NCBI GenBank assembly: GCA_038240835.1 | Contig: JBBRGJ010000049.1 | Location: 1 to 20,839 of the forward strand | Origin: JBAXTE01 sp038240835 | GTDB lineage: Bacteria; Bacteroidota; Bacteroidia; Bacteroidales; WCHB1-69 | Direction: 5' to 3' | DNA length: 20,839 nucleotides | Part shown: positions 8,468 through 17,500 of the stretch, piece after piece | How the letters are laid out: the number at the start of each line of letters is the position of its first letter | How positions within the stretch are numbered: position 1 is the first letter of the stretch | The notes under the pieces: generated by a model | Seen by the model: the letters and a program-made list of their open reading frames with translations, nothing else | What the model was told of the DNA's origin: nothing | Databases searched by the model: none | Made by a program: the position numbers and the translations under genes

Positions 8468-8842
8468 CTATCTAACTGCGATTGATTCAATTTCGACAAG
8501 CACGCCCAATGGCAATCTAACCACGCCAAATGCTGCACGAGCAGGAGGATTTTCGGGGAAACGAGTTGCGTAAACAGCATTCATCGCTTGAAAATTATCC
8601 ATATCGCTCAACAAGCAAGTAGTTTTAATGATGTTAGAAAAATCAAGGCCCGCTTCTTTTAAGATGGCGCCAATGTTTTTCATCACTTGTTCGGTTTGAG
8701 CTTCGATTCCTTCAACCACTAGTCCAGTTTCTGGATTCACAGGAATTTGTCCAGAGATAAACACCATTCCATTCGCTTCGATCGCTTGACTGTATGGACC
8801 AACAGCCTTAGGTGCATTGTTTGTATGAATTACTTTTTTCAT
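8468..8842 (-). CDS. ridA: RidA family reactive intermediate/imine deaminase
   Basis: This encodes a 124-residue protein of the RidA (YjgF/YER057c/UK114) family. RidA proteins are cytoplasmic trimers that hydrolyse reactive enamine/imine intermediates such as 2-aminoacrylate, released by PLP-dependent dehydratases, protecting PLP enzymes. Visible signatures are APKAVGPYSQA (10-20), FISGQIPVNP (28-37) and the C-terminal motif PARAAFGVVRLPLGVLVEIE, which holds the carboxylate-binding Arg102 and catalytic-site Glu117 at the usual 15-residue spacing. Length is normal. The ATG at 8840-8842 is supported because MKKVIHTNNAPKAVGPYSQA is the usual N-terminus. The gene is single, convergent with the PKD gene and divergent from the ribosomal operon. 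Confidence 0.97.
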   Translation of the reverse strand: MKKVIHTNNAPKAVGPYSQAIEANGMVFISGQIPVNPETGLVVEGIEAQTEQVMKNIGAILKEAGLDFSNIIKTTCLLSDMDNFQAMNAVYATRFPENPPARAAFGVVRLPLGVLVEIESIAVR

Positions 8843-8892
8843 TAGTTATAAGAATTTATATGTGAATAAATAAGAATATTAAAGAGATAAAA

Positions 8893-8900
8893 CAAAGATA
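8893..8900 (-). promoter_or_regulatory. Candidate proximal -7 box for ridA
   Basis: On the minus strand this reads TATCTTTG, matching TAnnTTTG, 50 nt upstream of the ridA ATG. The nearest upstream TTG (8917-8915) is 14 nt away, shorter than usual. Confidence 0.4.
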
Positions 8901-8987
8901 AATCATCTAGAGAACAATTTCACTTATTTGAGAAAAAGCACTCTTGTAAATTGACCGATGTTTAAACAGAACCACACAGATTCAGTG

Positions 8988-9018
8988 CAAACTTAGCATA
9001 AAAAAACGGAATACACAA
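8988..9018 (-). promoter_or_regulatory. Candidate two-box upstream promoter for ridA
   Basis: On the minus strand, TTG (9018-9016) is followed after 20 nt by TAAGTTTG (8995-8988). Both boxes and the spacing fit the Bacteroidota -33/-7 promoter. It would give a leader of about 140 nt. A third -7 match, TATATTTG, lies further up at 9050-9043 without a well-placed -33. Confidence 0.4.
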
Positions 9019-9124
9019 GCAAAAAAAACGACCAAAGCGGGACAAATATACATTCACTATAAAGACAAAAGCAGTCCAACAGCGTTAACCAATTGATTTA
9101 TCGAATAAATAACAAGAAAAAGTA

Positions 9125-9155
9125 TTGGAAAATCAAAAGAAAAGTTGTAATTTTG
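9125..9155 (+). promoter_or_regulatory. Promoter of rpsF-rpsR-rplI operon
   Basis: TTG at 9125-9127, exactly 20 nt, then TAATTTTG at 9148-9155. Both boxes and the spacing match the Bacteroidota vegetative (sigma-ABfr type) promoter. Transcription would start around 9159-9162, giving a leader of roughly 42-45 nt with no Shine-Dalgarno sequence. Confidence 0.7.
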
Positions 9156-9203
9156 CAGACTCGAAAATAAACGAATAAATTAACAATTAAAAGTTAAACA
9201 ATT

Positions 9204-9560
9204 ATGTCAAATCAGTATGAAACCGTTTTCATTATGACTCCCGTTTTGTCTGACGATCAGATGAAGGAAGCGGTAAGCAAGTATGAGAAATTTCTCACCG
9301 ACGGAGGTGCAGAGATTGTCCATCAAGAACACTGGGGTTTGCGAAAATTAGCTTACCCAATTCAAAAAAAGAGTTCCGGCTTTTACCATCTAATCGAATA
9401 CAAAGCTGCAGGTGAAATCATTGCGAAAGTTGAAGTCCAACTAAAACGTGATGAAAGAATTTTACGATTCTTAACCGTAAAATTAGATAAACATGCTATT
9501 ATCTATAACGATAAAAAGCGTGATAATAAAAAAAATGCTCAAGCGAGCACACAAATTTAA
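9204..9560 (+). CDS. rpsF: 30S ribosomal protein bS6
   Basis: This encodes a 118-residue protein of the small-subunit platform, where bS6 binds 16S rRNA together with bS18. The N-terminus NQYETVFIMTPVLSDDQMKEAV and the segment HWGLRKLAYPI (about residues 47-57) followed by SSGFYHLIEY are characteristic of bS6. The C-terminal tail is charged and N/K-rich, as often seen. It is the first gene of the operon, with rpsR 12 nt downstream. The ATG at 9204 is preceded by A/T-rich DNA (taaacaatt) and no Shine-Dalgarno. Confidence 0.98.
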   Translation: MSNQYETVFIMTPVLSDDQMKEAVSKYEKFLTDGGAEIVHQEHWGLRKLAYPIQKKSSGFYHLIEYKAAGEIIAKVEVQLKRDERILRFLTVKLDKHAIIYNDKKRDNKKNAQASTQI

Positions 9561-9572
9561 CCTGATTGAACA

Positions 9573-9839
9573 ATGGCAAATCAAACCGAAATTAAATATT
9601 TAACCCCAATAGCGGTAGATATTAGAAAGAAAAAGTATTGCAGATTCAAAAAAACAGGAATCAAATACATTGATTATAAAGACGCAAATTTCCTTCTCCG
9701 TTTCGTTAACGAACAAGGTAAAATCTTACCTCGTCGCGTAACTGGTACATCTCTAAAATACCAACGCAAGGTGTCGCAAGCTGTTAAAAGAGCTCGTCAC
9801 TTATCTTTAATGCCTTACGTAGCAGATTTGTTGAAATAA
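9573..9839 (+). CDS. rpsR: 30S ribosomal protein bS18
   Basis: An 88-residue basic protein. The bS18 core is clear: YCRFKKTGIKYIDYKD, then LRFVNEQGKILPRRVTGTSLKYQRKVSQAVKRARHLSLMPYV. It forms a heterodimer with bS6 on the 30S platform. It sits between rpsF (12-nt gap) and rplI (18-nt gap) in the standard order, so the three are almost certainly cotranscribed. A single Cys remains in the N-terminal segment. Confidence 0.98.
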   Translation: MANQTEIKYLTPIAVDIRKKKYCRFKKTGIKYIDYKDANFLLRFVNEQGKILPRRVTGTSLKYQRKVSQAVKRARHLSLMPYVADLLK

Positions 9840-9857
9840 AATTTTAAAACAAAGAAA

Positions 9858-10307
9858 ATGGAAGTTATCTTAATACAAGACATTGCAAATCTCGGATTTA
9901 TTGATGAGATTGTAACTGTAAAAAATGGTTACGCACGTAACTATCTTTTTCCAAAGGGATTGGCTAAACAAGCTAATCAAACTAACAAAAAGATTCTAAC
10001 TGAAAACCTTAAACAAAAAGCGTTTAAGTTGGATCGTATTCTTAAAGAAGCACAAGAGATTTCAACTAAAATTGAAGGTCTTACTCTTAAAATTGGAGCA
10101 AAAGCTTCAGAAAAAGGTAAAATCTTTGGTTCAGTAACTACAATTCAGATTTCTGATGCTATCAAAGAACAAACTGGATTAGAAATTGATCGTAAGAAAA
10201 TATCCATTGACGGCGAAGCAATTAAAGAAGTAGGAACTTTCACTGGCAAAGTACACCTTCACAAAGAGGTAAAAACAGCTTTTAACATTGAGGTAATTGC
10301 TGAATAA
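9858..10307 (+). CDS. rplI: 50S ribosomal protein bL9
   Basis: A 149-residue protein of normal length for bL9, which binds 23S rRNA near the L1 stalk and helps maintain reading frame. The N-terminal domain begins EVILIQDIANLGFIDEIVTVKNGYARNYLFPKGLA, the bL9 signature. A long lysine-rich connecting helix follows (about residues 40-75), then the C-terminal rRNA-binding domain (about 76-149). It is the last gene of the operon and is followed 23 nt later by an intrinsic terminator. Confidence 0.98.
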   Translation: MEVILIQDIANLGFIDEIVTVKNGYARNYLFPKGLAKQANQTNKKILTENLKQKAFKLDRILKEAQEISTKIEGLTLKIGAKASEKGKIFGSVTTIQISDAIKEQTGLEIDRKKISIDGEAIKEVGTFTGKVHLHKEVKTAFNIEVIAE

Positions 10308-10330
10308 CTTTTTGCTAATCAGATAGATAT

Positions 10331-10361
10331 AAAACTCCAATTTTTATTGGAGTTTTTTTTT
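10331..10361 (+). terminator. Rho-independent terminator of the rpsF-rpsR-rplI operon
   Basis: AAAACTCCAAT (10331-10341) pairs exactly with ATTGGAGTTTT (10346-10356) around a TTTT loop, and the T-run continues to 10361. It begins 23 nt past the rplI stop codon. Confidence 0.88.
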
Positions 10362-10392
10362 GCTGTTTATACAAAATAATTTTCTAACTTAG
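10359..10392 (+). promoter_or_regulatory. Candidate promoter of the universal stress gene
   Basis: TTTG at 10359-10362 is followed after 22 nt by TAACTTAG (10385-10392), one base off the -7 consensus TAnnTTTG. The -7 box lies 26 nt before the ATG. The -33 element would be formed by the last T residues of the preceding terminator. Confidence 0.45.
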
Positions 10393-10418
10393 CAATTGGC
10401 AACACAAAACAATAAAAT

Positions 10419-11276
10419 ATGCGAAAAATAATCATTCCTGCAGAATTTACCGAAAAGACAGAACTGGCTCTTCGAAGTGCAATCACAATTGCATCAAAAA
10501 TCAATTTGTCCATTGAAGTTCTTCATGTGATTGATAGTTTTGATTATGGGATCAACTTCATCATCAACGAATCAAGTCCCATCATCCTCCCTCCAGAAAC
10601 ACTAGATGGCAAAAAAGATGAAGCAACTGAACTATTCAATCAGTTGATACTTAAAATAACAAAAGATTTTGACAAATTACCTATCATAAAATTGAGCATC
10701 AAGACCGGTTTTGTATTAGATTCAATCGCTGAATCTATTCAAGATCCAACCTGTTATATGGTCATTCTTTCCGATAAATCTCACATGGACTACAACTACA
10801 GAGACATTAGCAAAGTAAATTCTAAAATCATTCAAAGTTCAAATAGTCCTGTGTGCATTATCCCCACGAACTTACAGTTTATAGAGCCTAAGAAGATACT
10901 GTATGCGACCAACTTCCAGGAGCAAGACATACAAAACATTGCGAATTTAGCTCGTTTTGCTTCAGCTTTTGATGCAACAGTTCACGTCGTTCATGTTTCA
11001 GACGAGCCAGAATTTGAAGAGCATCTTAAAATAAGCGGACTTCAGAAATTAATATATGAAGAATCTGGTTATGAAAAAATAAAATATAACACCATCAAAA
11101 GTGCTGATTTCTTGGAAGGAATTGACCTTTTTGCCAATGAAATAGAAGCCGATATGATTGCTTTAATGAGAGAAAATAAGAATATTTTCCAAGCATTTTT
11201 CGCAGCCAATCATGCTAAAAAAGTGATTTTCAAAACGAATTTACCGGTGATTGTATATCAAGAAATGGAAGATTAA
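10419..11276 (+). CDS. Universal stress protein, tandem UspA domains
   Basis: A 285-residue cytoplasmic protein made of two Usp domains: residues 1-150 (MRKIIIPAEFTEKTELALRSA, IEVLHVID, ending SPVCIIP) and about 157-285 (KKILYATNFQEQDIQNIANLA, VHVVHVSD, ending LPVIVYQ). Usp proteins support survival under starvation and other stress; the precise role of this one is unknown. The ATP-binding loop of the ATP-binding subgroup (G-2x-G-9x-G-S/T) is not present in either half: the equivalent stretches are SDKSHMDYNYRDISKVNSK (about 118-136) and the segment from RENKNIF onward in domain 2. It may therefore be of the non-ATP-binding type. It lies between terminators and appears monocistronic. Confidence 0.9.
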   Translation: MRKIIIPAEFTEKTELALRSAITIASKINLSIEVLHVIDSFDYGINFIINESSPIILPPETLDGKKDEATELFNQLILKITKDFDKLPIIKLSIKTGFVLDSIAESIQDPTCYMVILSDKSHMDYNYRDISKVNSKIIQSSNSPVCIIPTNLQFIEPKKILYATNFQEQDIQNIANLARFASAFDATVHVVHVSDEPEFEEHLKISGLQKLIYEESGYEKIKYNTIKSADFLEGIDLFANEIEADMIALMRENKNIFQAFFAANHAKKVIFKTNLPVIVYQEMED

Positions 11277-11315
11277 TTGAAACGAAATCCAAGATTTCAT
11301 CCATTTTGAAACTAG

Positions 11316-11353
11316 AAAAAGCCCTTTGTTTAATATGAAACAAAGGGCTTTTT
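11316..11353. terminator. Bidirectional terminator between usp and the giant surface protein gene
   Basis: Positions 11316-11331 (aaaaagccctttgttt) are the exact reverse complement of 11338-11353, a 16-bp stem with a 6-nt loop. A5 on one side and T5 on the other allow termination of both convergent genes. It lies 39 nt past the usp stop codon and 7 nt past the end of the minus-strand gene. Confidence 0.85.
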
Positions 11354-11360
11354 ATTCGAT

Positions 11361-11590
11361 TTATTGAGTAATGGTAATCTTTTGGGTGATACTTTTATTC
11401 GTCATCATTATTTTTACAAAGCAGGTTCCATTAGGCAGATTGCTTGCATCAATCATCGTCTTTAAAGAAGTAGGTTTTTGTTCCATGATTACACTTCCTA
11501 AGAGATTACAAATTTGGATGTTTGAATATTCCACATTTGAAGTGACAAAGAATTTGCCTTGATTTGGATTTGGGAAAATACTGATTTCTG
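11361..11590 (-). other. T9SS type A (Por) C-terminal sorting domain
   Basis: The last 75 or so residues of the giant protein contain SIFPNPNQGKFFV, then IQICNLLGSVIM, IDASNLPNGTCFVKI and the terminal QKITITQ. These are the conserved blocks of the Por secretion system C-terminal domain, which directs export by T9SS and is normally cleaved at the cell surface. Confidence 0.9.
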
Positions 11591-14500
11591 TTGAGAATTC
11601 AGGATAGTTATTGATTGTAACCAAATCAGAATAGACAAAAGCTCCATCAAAATCGGTTTGTTTCAATCGATAGAATGAGGTTTCAGTTAAAGGGTTTGCA
11701 TCAATCAGCGAATAATTCAACATTTGATTACTATTTCCAGCTCCATTTACAGTCCCAATAAATTCGTAGTTGGTTCCATCAATAGTACGTTCTATGGTAA
11801 AGAAATCATTGTTTATCTCCGTTGCGGTAATCCAATTTAATAACGTTTGGCCATTCACTAATTTAGCATCAAACGAAATCAATTCAATTGGTAATGGATT
11901 GACAAACCAACTCTTTTGAACAGTAGCAAGGGTAAATGGAGAGAAACTCGTTACTAAATCCGAAGTAATTGTTCCAATAATCGTATCACCAGTAGTTGTA
12001 GAATTTCCAGCATTTGCCCATTTCGTTCCATCCCAATGTGCTACTACCAAATCAGCCAAACTAGTAATTCCACCACTTCTCGAATTCCAACCCATTGTTA
12101 CTGATAAATTGTTTGTTCCACTCCTATTAAGCATCCAATACTCCATACCACTCACTCGTTCAACACCTAATTCAAGAGAAGTTGGATCGAATAAAACACC
12201 TGGATTACTATTTTTGTAATAAGCCGTAAAATAATCCGCAACGTTACCGCCGCCATCAGCCGCTGAAATGGTTAATGGAGCATATTGATTATTATTCCCC
12301 ACAGGGAAAACAAATGCAGTGTTCCCAATTTTACGAATTGGACCATCAATATAACTTATAGTACTACCACCATCAGGAGAGACTGTCGCGGTATTTGCAA
12401 TTTCAATATAATTTATAGTATCTGTAAAGATATGGTTATTAGTCAATGTTAGAGTCTTAGAAACCGAAACAGGCATTTCCAATGTAAGTTTTCCATCAGT
12501 AAAAGTGTTGTTCATTGTAAAATTAGACAAACTCATGGTTCCGTTTCCACTAATAATTTGATTTGCAGTAGACCCATTGATTACCAGTGTATTTTCGTTT
12601 GTAGAGATATAATTACCGTTGCAAATCAAATTCCCATTGATTGATATAGCTGTGTTTAACAAAGGAATAATATTCGTTTTATCATTGATAGATAAGTTGC
12701 TAAATTGGGTATTACCGCTAATATTTACAGTTTTTGCAATATCTCCGTTTGCAAAGATAACGGTATTGTTTCCAGGAATAAATGTTCCATTATTTACCCA
12801 CGCATTTCCATCTCCATAAATCGTAATTTGGAAGTTAGTAGCATCTAAGGTTGCCGAAGGTTTAATTTCCAATGTTTTTGCATCACACGTCAAGATTGAG
12901 GGCAGCAGATTTCGGTAAGGAGCTAAATCTCCATTGTTATCACCAGGTAAATCTACCGGATTAGGGATTACTACATCATCCGTTGCTTTAGGCACTCCCC
13001 CATTCCAGTTTCCGGGCAAGCTCCAGTCGCCGTCGTAGGAAGGAGAACCATTCCCTGTCCATGTGTGAATGGCTACATTTGTATAACTCAATCCCCATTG
13101 TTTTACATCTAAATTAGATGAAGTAGCCAAATAATTAATGGCTGGTCCTGTTAATTGAATCCAATTACTCGTTGGATCATTGCCATTATTGTTACGGGGA
13201 TATTGTAGAACAAAATTATTTTGAGCAAAAGCTGGATCATACGCATCCCAAAAGACTAATTTCGACTCGTCGGTTTCTGCATCGTGTAGTTCAGAATCAA
13301 GGTAGTGAAGTTTTACAATCATTCTGTCGGTTCCACCACTTTGAGCAAAACTATAATATCTCTTAATAGCTGCACCTCTCCAAGTAGGAACAGTTCCAAT
13401 AGAAACTTTGCATTTTACCCAAGTAGGTTTCACTCCCGTATTTAAGAAGTTCATGGAAGTGAATTGATTTCCCAAAGTATAATCTACACCATTTGAGAAC
13501 GTATGTTGGCGGCGAATAATTCCCGTAACATCTCCAGTTCCAGTAGTGGTTGCATTTTCTCCCATATCAAGAATTGCAGCTGAAGCCATTTCCAGACTTC
13601 CTTTAGTTGCTAACGGATTTGAACCTGATAGATTAAGAATTCCAACAATAGCCATATCGTTATTGATAGTTACTCCTCCATTTGCACTGATGGTCATATT
13701 GTTGACATTTCCGGCAAAGAAAGAGTTAGGCAAAGTAACCGCCGCACTATTTGCAAAAGCGATCGTAGCCGATGAATTACTAGCATCTACATTTCCCGAA
13801 GTTCTAACAGGAGAGTTTCCTGCAATAGTTAATGTATTTGCAGCAAGAGTAAGAGTTCCAGAAGTTAAAGTCAGTGTCCCATTTACGGTTATACTTTGAT
13901 CGTTTAGGGAAACTCCACCAGAGCGATTAATCGATAAATTATTTATCGAAGGAGTCGTGCTAAAGAGATTACTATTGAGCGTAAGTGCGATAGATCCTCC
14001 AAAACTAAGATTAGAAGAAGAGGAAACATTAATACTTCCACCAGGATTATTGATTGTTCCATTTATCCCCATCGTAGAACTGCCAACGGTTAAACTTCCA
14101 CTACTTAATAATAGATTGTTTGCAATGTTAATGGATGAGGCAAGGGAAACTCCTAGAATATTATCAATATTTAGAATGTCAAACGCAGTTGTTGTGCTTC
14201 CTGAAATGGTTTGAGCCAAAACTCCATTAAAGGATGTGGTTGTTCCTGAAGCAGTTGTAAATATGCCATTGTTGATAAAGTTTCCTCCAATTGAATGATT
14301 ATAGTTTCCCGTTTCAAACGAAGCCCCATTGTCAATTGAAACATCTCCGTTAAACGAAATTGCAGCAGCAGCTGTTGAAGATGAAGTCCCAGCGGCAGAG
14401 AAATTACCATCCACAATTAGGGAACTACTAGGGAGCGTTTTGATTCCACTTCCACTCAATATCAAATTGTGATATCCAGGTAATGCACCGTTTGGAAGAA

Positions 14501-17500
14501 TTACCGTTTGTGCAGTTCCATTATATTCGATAGTATTGTCAAAATATCGGGAATCAAGAGTGCCATTATTTGTAAGAATTCCAGCTATACGGGTAATTGC
14601 TCCTGTAGTTGGAGTTAATGCTGCACCTGAATTGATGGTGATATCATTAAAATTTGTAGTCCCGTTGATAGTCGCAGCGGCGTTAGTGATTATGATTGCA
14701 CTAGACGAAGCGTTGAATGTGCCACCTTGGTTACTCCATACGCCACTGGATCCATTCAAGGTTAATTGTGCATTGGAAGAAGCATTTAAAATTCCACCAC
14801 TTTGAATTGTTAATGTACTGATGGTACTACTTGCAGGTAATATTGGGTCGTTTGGCGTAGTGGTTGCATCTGGAATAATGATGATAGAGTTGGAGTTAGG
14901 AACATCAACAGGAGTCCAATTGGAGCTTTCTGTCCACGATGTGCTTGTTGAGCCATTCCATGTGAGCACATTAGATGCGGGGCAACCAAAACCAAGCTCC
15001 ATCACTCCGAAACTTGATGATACATTGCTTAAATTGGCATTGGATAATGAAATCCAATTCTGGGTTGTGTTAAAGTTGGAGCGTCCTCGTTCTACGAGTA
15101 TGGGCACTGAAAAGATATAGGTTAAATCAAAAAGGCTGTTTTCGTCATTTCCATTTAATTCGGAATCTAAATAGTGACCATTAATAACCGCTTGTGTATT
15201 GCTACCTCCAGTTTGAATCAAATCGTAGTATCTTTTTACGGCATTTGCTTTCCAACTTGGCGCATTTCCTATACTGATTTTCAGGGTCATTTCTGAAGGT
15301 AGTGTCCCAACGTTTGGGAAGAAGATGGACGTGTATTGGTTTCCAAAAGTGTATTCTACATCTGGAACAAAAGTGGTTCTTTTTACATATCCCGTAACAT
15401 CCCCAATGCCAACAGTCGTCGCTGTGGCTCCCATGTTCAGATAATTACTTCCCATATCCAAGGTCCCAGCTGTTGCTGATGGGTTTGCCGATTGAAGGGT
15501 TAAAACTCCATTTACTGTTAGTTCACATGCAAACCCGACTCCACCAGTTCTATTAATCGTTAAATTGTATATTGATGGGGTGGATGCAAATAGTGAAGAT
15601 GGTAATGTTAACCCAGTAGTTCCACCAAATGTAATTGAAGTTTGGGTGGCTGTATTTATAAACCCTGAGGTTTTGGTTATATTTCCATTTACGGTTAATA
15701 AAGTATTTCCTGTATTTAGATTCCCATTGGTAAGTTCAAGGGTGTTGTTAATTGTGGCATTTGTGAATATTGTAACACCGCCAATATTATTAATGGTTAG
15801 TTTCTCAAATGTGGTTGGTGTAGCTCCATATATCTTTTGAACGGCATCTCCATTTAATAAAATAGTGGTTCCGGCAGTTGTATTAAAAGTCCCTGCATTG
15901 TCGAAATGTCCTTTAACTGAGTGATCAAAGTTGCCAGTATTGAAAGTAGCTCCGGTAAAAATTTCCAGTTCTCCATCTATGGTTAACGAAGAGGCTGCAG
16001 TTACAACTGCTGTTCCTTTTATTATCAAATCTTTGTAAATATGTAAATTGCTTGAAGGCATAGTTTTGGTCCCAGTGCCACTCAAAATCAAATTTGAATA
16101 TCTGTTTGTGGTAGTGTTTGGAATGACTACTGTTTGATTTCCTCCACTATATTCAATGGTTGTTGATCCCGAAACAACGGTTCTTAAAACACCTCTAAGT
16201 GCGCCTGTTTCGCCTATTGTTAAAGCACCATCCACTTTTATGTATGTACCTCCGTTTAATGTCAAGATTACAGTATCTGAAAGGTGTAAATTATGAAAAG
16301 ACGTTGAACCTGACATGGTGGTATTCCCATTTCGAATAAAATTCACGGTACTATTTCCAGGATTAAAAATCCCTCCATTATTGCTCCATGTTCCAAGATT
16401 ATTAGTAAGTGACAATTGAGCGTTGTCACTACTTCCGGAATTTAAAATGGACCCAGATTCTAAAGTTAAAGACATTATTTGGGTATTGGCATTTGCGGGC
16501 AATGTAGGATCAAAGGGAGTAGTGACCGCATCCGGAATCAAAATATACGAAACTGAAGTAGGTATTGACATTGGCGACCAGTTAGCTGCGTTGTTCCATG
16601 CTGTGCTGACTAATCCAGTCCAACGATTAAATGTAAGTTCTGTTTCATCCAATGTGATTGGGAACATGCCAAAAGCTGGAGGAAAATAGAAAATAAGCAC
16701 ATCAGAAAGTTCTACCCAATTTTCGGAAACATTATAACTGGATCGACCATTATCGAGATTTGGAGGATTTCCAACATTATCATAAGGAGTCCACAACGAA
16801 AGTTTATCTTCTGCATTTCCATTTAACTCGGAGTCTAAATAATGGCATCTGAAACTTGCAATACTATTATCCCCGCCTGTTTGTATTAATTCATAAACTC
16901 GGTTTATAGCACCAGTTCTCCATGCAGGCGCTGCACCAATGTTTACTTTTAATTTTATAAATGTAGGCAAAGTAGTGGCACCCGGATTAAATGTTGCAAA
17001 TGAATACGGGTTTCCAAAAGTATAGGTGTGATTTTCTACAAATGAGTAACGGGCAATAATTCCAGTAACATCACCAATTCCAATATTGTTTGCATTGGCG
17101 CCCATTATCAATTCACTCGAAGAGGTCATGTCTAATCCTCCTTTTGTGGAGGAAGGGTTGGCATTTTGCAAATTCATAATTCCATTAACCGTCATATTTT
17201 CTGAGGAAGTTACCCCCCCTGTTCCAAAAATGGTTAGGTTTTGAATTGCACCAGCAAAGATGGAAACAGGAAGGATGATTGCACCAGAGTTATTAAAAAC
17301 TAAAGTTGCAGCAGAATTACTAGCATCAATTTTTCCAGAAGTTCGAATAGGTGCATTTTCTAAAATAGTTAAAGTGTTGGCTCCTATCGTGATATTTCCA
17401 TCGGTTAAAGTCAATACGCCACCCACTGTAACATCTCCTGTTAATGCAAGTCCATTTGATCTATTCAACGTTAGGTTATTAAGCGTAATTTCAGGTAAAT

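Larger units (their letters stand above)
8843..9203. other. Divergent intergenic region between ridA and rpsF
   Basis: About 361 A/T-rich nt without a gene. The left two thirds carry three minus-strand TAnnTTTG boxes that could serve ridA. The right end carries the rpsF operon promoter on the plus strand. I see no small RNA, no riboswitch-like fold and no ribosomal protein autoregulatory leader. Confidence 0.5.

Noticed and set aside
9156..9203. bS6:bS18 autoregulatory leader before rpsF
   Set aside because: The leader is only about 45 nt, A/T-rich, and has no hairpin with a CCG-containing binding site.
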